From JABAAW01 sp965216605 (GTDB lineage Bacteria > Pseudomonadota > Alphaproteobacteria > JABAAW01): DNA of 64,000 bases. This document shows positions 61,671-64,000 of the stretch, piece after piece. The stretch's first letter is position 1; each line of letters opens with the position of its first letter. The stretch spans positions 310,001 through 374,000 of the forward strand of contig CBDCGG010000002.1 of assembly GCA_965216605.1 (NCBI GenBank), read 5' to 3'. The position numbers and the translations under genes were made by a program. The notes under the pieces were generated by a model that was not told where the DNA came from, did no database searches, and saw nothing but the letters and a program-made list of their open reading frames with translations.

Positions 61671-61755
61671 ATTCGTCATCATACAAAGCAAGTCTGTTGT
61701 GCGAGCGCGCTCCTTAAAAAGCGCAGGCAAGCAGAGGAAGACACACGCAAGCAAG
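61636..61755. repeat. Dispersed repeat copy D (composite)
   Basis: CTCCCCGCGTGCTACGCACG and GATGTTTTGCATTCGTCATC are followed by the least regular hairpin copy: AGTCTGTTGTG and CAGAGGAAGACACAC around GCGCGCTCCTTAAAAAGCGC. It abuts the betB stop. Confidence 0.75.
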
Positions 61756-61760
61756 CACCC

Positions 61761-63275
61761 TCAGTACGGCGCGTCAATCTTACTCCCCCCCACATACACA
61801 CTCTTAACCCACGAGTAAGAATCTAAACTCTCTAAACTATTCTCGCTCCCTAACCCCGAACCCTTACATCCCCCAAAAGGTACCCCCGCAATAGTCACAT
61901 TATAACTATTAATCCAACAAGTCCCCGCCGAAAAACCCCTCGCAATCCTATGCGCCCTATCCAAATCACAAGTGAAAACTCCCGCACTCAACCCTAACTC
62001 CGTCGCATTCGCTCGCCTCATAACCTCCCCCTCATCCCCAAACTCCATCACACACAATACAGGTCCAAAAATCTCCTCCCTCGCAATCGCCATCTCATCC
62101 CCTACCCCATCAAAAACAACAGGCTCAATAAAAAATCCCCCATCCAATACACCCCCTAATTTAGGAATCCCTCCCCCCATAACTAACCTCCCTCCCTCTT
62201 TTTTACCCCCCTCAATATAACCCAAAACAATATCCCTCTGCTCCGCACTAATCATAGGCCCCATAGCAGTCGACTCATCCATAGGATCTCCGATTTTTAT
62301 ACCCCTAACCCTACAACATAATTTTTCCAAAAATTCCTCCCTAACTCCACGCTCGACAAAAACTCGCGTCGCATTAGAACATACCTGACCCGTCGAGTAA
62401 AAATTCGCTAACAACGCACCCGATACCGCCTCGTCCAAATTCGCATCTCCACAAATAATCAACGGAGACTTTCCCCCTAACTCCAAAGTCACCTTCTTTA
62501 AACCCGCGCCCGCATCAGAAGCAACACGCCTCCCCGTCTCTACAGAGCCCGTCAGCGAAACCTTGCGAATCCGCTCGTCCGCAAGCAACCTCGCACCAAC
62601 TCCCCCCGCCCCCTGCACAACCTGCATCGCTCCGTCAGGTAAGCCCGCCTCCGTCAATAACTCTCCGAGTGCCAAGGCAGACAACGGCGTCATCTCCGAG
62701 GGCTTGAAGACAATCGAATTGCCCAACGCCAAGGCAGGCGCAATCTTCCACGAACCCGTCTGTATCGGATAGTTCCAAGCACCTAACCCCAAACAAACCC
62801 CAAAAGGCTCGCGCGTCGTATAAGCGAAATCACCACCTCCGACAGAAACATACCTTCCCTCGAAACTCTTCGATAACGCCAACGCACCAAAATACTCGAA
62901 AGCATCCGCCGCCGTCGTCGCATCCGCTACCAGCGTCTCCTGCAAAGGCTTGCCCGTATCCATCGTCTCCAATACCGAGAACTCTCGGTTGCGTTCGCGC
63001 AACAACCTCGCCGCCTCCAGCAAAATCCTACCTCTCTCAGGCGCTGCTGTCATCGCCCACCCAACCTGAGCGCGCTTTGCTCCCGCAACGGCACGCTCGA
63101 TAATGTCATCGCTCGCCTCATGCACACGCGCGATCTCCTCGCCCGTCGCAGGATACAGCACCGACATCGCCTCCCCATTTTTGTCCTCGCAATAGGCTCC
63201 ATCTACATAGTGCGAAGCGCGAGGTTGATAACTTTTGGGTTGATAGTTTTTGGGGTGCGAGTTCTGTTCGTTCAT
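61761..63275 (-). CDS. betB: Betaine aldehyde dehydrogenase
   Basis: BetB oxidises betaine aldehyde to glycine betaine with NAD(P). The 504-residue protein has the catalytic Cys299 in STGQVCSNATRVF, Glu265 in VTLELGGKSPL and GAWNYPIQTGSWKIAPAL, which is typical of BetB among aldehyde dehydrogenases. AAGGAG lies ahead of ATG 63275. The N-terminus carries NYQPKSYQP. The part near the C-terminus is notably poor in coding-strand C (2 C in 62101-62160). betA lies upstream in the same direction. Confidence 0.93.
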   Translation of the reverse strand: MNEQNSHPKNYQPKSYQPRASHYVDGAYCEDKNGEAMSVLYPATGEEIARVHEASDDIIERAVAGAKRAQVGWAMTAAPERGRILLEAARLLRERNREFSVLETMDTGKPLQETLVADATTAADAFEYFGALALSKSFEGRYVSVGGGDFAYTTREPFGVCLGLGAWNYPIQTGSWKIAPALALGNSIVFKPSEMTPLSALALGELLTEAGLPDGAMQVVQGAGGVGARLLADERIRKVSLTGSVETGRRVASDAGAGLKKVTLELGGKSPLIICGDANLDEAVSGALLANFYSTGQVCSNATRVFVERGVREEFLEKLCCRVRGIKIGDPMDESTAMGPMISAEQRDIVLGYIEGGKKEGGRLVMGGGIPKLGGVLDGGFFIEPVVFDGVGDEMAIAREEIFGPVLCVMEFGDEGEVMRRANATELGLSAGVFTCDLDRAHRIARGFSAGTCWINSYNVTIAGVPFGGCKGSGLGSENSLESLDSYSWVKSVYVGGSKIDAPY

Positions 63276-63329
63276 GATGCTCTCTCCTTGTTCATAAAAT
63301 TTTGCGGGTAGAGTTTGCGTTGCATCCTT

Positions 63330-64000
63330 CTATCTCGCGCGCCAAGCACGCGGAGTCAAGGGTTTCCTGCCGAGAATAAGATCGGCGGCTTTCTCGCCGA
63401 CCATCATCGAAGGAGCGTTCGTGTTGCCGTTTGTTATCTGCGGAAAGATCGACGAATCGGCAACGCGCAAGCCCTCGATGCCGATCACGCGACAAGACGG
63501 ATCGACGACCGCCTCGCTATCGCCAACGCTGCCCATGCGACAAGTGCCGCACGGATGGTAGGCGCTCTCTGCCTGCTCGCGCAAGAAGGTATCGAGCGCA
63601 TCGTCAGATTGCGCCTGCTGACCAGGGGCGAGTTCTCGTCCTTTGAAATGACTCATGGCTTGTTGAGCGATGATGGTTCGTCCCAACGAAAGGGCTTTTC
63701 GCATGAGCGGAAAGTCTTCTTTGTGCGTCATGTAGTTGAAGCGGATTTCAGGCGGATGGCGCGGATCGGGAGAGACGACTCTGACCGAGCCGCGCGATTT
63801 CGAGCGCATATATCCCAAATGCAATTGGAAGCCGTGACAACGCGCCGCTAAAGTTCCGTCGTAACGGATGGCTATGGGCATGAAGTGAAATTGGATATCG
63901 GGGTAGGAGGCTCGGTTAGACGAGCGGATGAAGCCGAGCGTTTCGAAATGGTTGCTTGCTCCGATGCCTGTTTTGAAAAAAAGCCATTGTGCGCCAACGA
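63330..64000 (-). CDS. betA: Choline dehydrogenase, 5'-truncated by the window
   Basis: BetA is a GMC flavoenzyme that oxidises choline to betaine aldehyde. The visible C-terminal 223 residues contain WLFFKTGIGASNHFETLGF, the active-site HPCGTCRMG and the GMC signature segment TNGNTNAPSMMVGEKAADLI. The reading frame runs off the window at 64000. It is followed by betB after 54 bp. A choline transporter or BetI regulator is not visible. Confidence 0.93.
   Translation of the reverse strand, partial: VGAQWLFFKTGIGASNHFETLGFIRSSNRASYPDIQFHFMPIAIRYDGTLAARCHGFQLHLGYMRSKSRGSVRVVSPDPRHPPEIRFNYMTHKEDFPLMRKALSLGRTIIAQQAMSHFKGRELAPGQQAQSDDALDTFLREQAESAYHPCGTCRMGSVGDSEAVVDPSCRVIGIEGLRVADSSIFPQITNGNTNAPSMMVGEKAADLILGRKPLTPRAWRAR

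Noticed and set aside
61515..61754. Minus-strand frame over the right inverted repeat
   Set aside because: It consists almost wholly of dispersed repeat sequence and lacks any coding signal.

Overview
The window looks like about 64 kb of an alphaproteobacterial chromosome of moderate GC. Four things point there: a 41-residue-type L36 ending in ARQG, a direct-repeat SOS box of the form GAAC-N7-GAAC between slt and lexA, an aerobic-type CobN, and the order xseB-ispA-dxs. The gene content suggests a free-living or host-associated heterotroph that uses osmolytes: taurine uptake and desulfonation (tauABC, tpa, xsc, pta), choline oxidation (betB, betA) and a TRAP transporter. I could not assign an order or genus. 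Nearly all the DNA is chromosomal housekeeping; I saw no phage, plasmid backbone, transposase or CRISPR array.

Layout. 1-2.1 kb: end of rpmJ and a TRAP small/large permease pair. 2.1-5.5 kb (minus): a three-gene unit of UMF1-type MFS transporter, WlbA-like dehydrogenase and WlbC/WbpE-like aminotransferase, probably for a diamino-uronate sugar. 5.7-9.8 kb: tRNA-Gly(GCC), then a tightly overlapping run of SH3 protein, glmM, ribF and dapB. 10-15 kb (minus): an MsbA-like ABC exporter, a large TPR protein, ispE and tRNA-Gln(TTG). 15.2-16.6 kb: lpd. 16.9-22.6 kb (minus): fliK-flgD-flgE. 22.9-25.3 kb (minus): adenosine kinase-dprA. 25.5-29.1 kb: TPR membrane protein, bamB, der. 29.1-30.0 kb: a solitary DNA methyltransferase. 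30.1-38.9 kb: the taurine region. 39.2-42.6 kb (minus): slt, moaB and an outer-membrane-like protein. 42.8-47.7 kb: lexA, a GldF-like permease, a GldG-like protein and a sterol-desaturase-family hydroxylase. 47.7-50 kb (minus): an RluC-type pseudouridine synthase and a periplasmic-binding-like protein. 50.1-56.5 kb: chaC, cobN, tolC. 56.5-60.9 kb: moeB divergent from xseB-ispA-dxs. 60.9-61.8 kb: a repeat-bounded island with small ORFs. 61.8-64 kb (minus): betB and the 3' part of betA.

Three things stand out beyond ordinary annotation. First, many proteins carry short in-frame tandem repeats of 9-15 nt units (RibF, IspE, adenosine kinase, Der, MoaB, ChaC, CobN, XseB, Dxs and others), while intergenic tandem repeats have 13- or 17-nt periods; one 13-nt array ends on the lexA start codon. 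Second, gaps between genes hold a mosaic family of dispersed modules, including a hairpin element present four times. Third, an imperfect inverted repeat of about 130 bp bounds two overlapping small AT-rich ORFs at 61.1-61.4 kb. Taurine catabolism is the best-defined pathway: TauABC import, transamination by Tpa to sulfoacetaldehyde, Xsc cleavage to sulfite and acetyl phosphate, and Pta conversion to acetyl-CoA. Dxs, IspE and IspA cover parts of the MEP/isoprenoid route.
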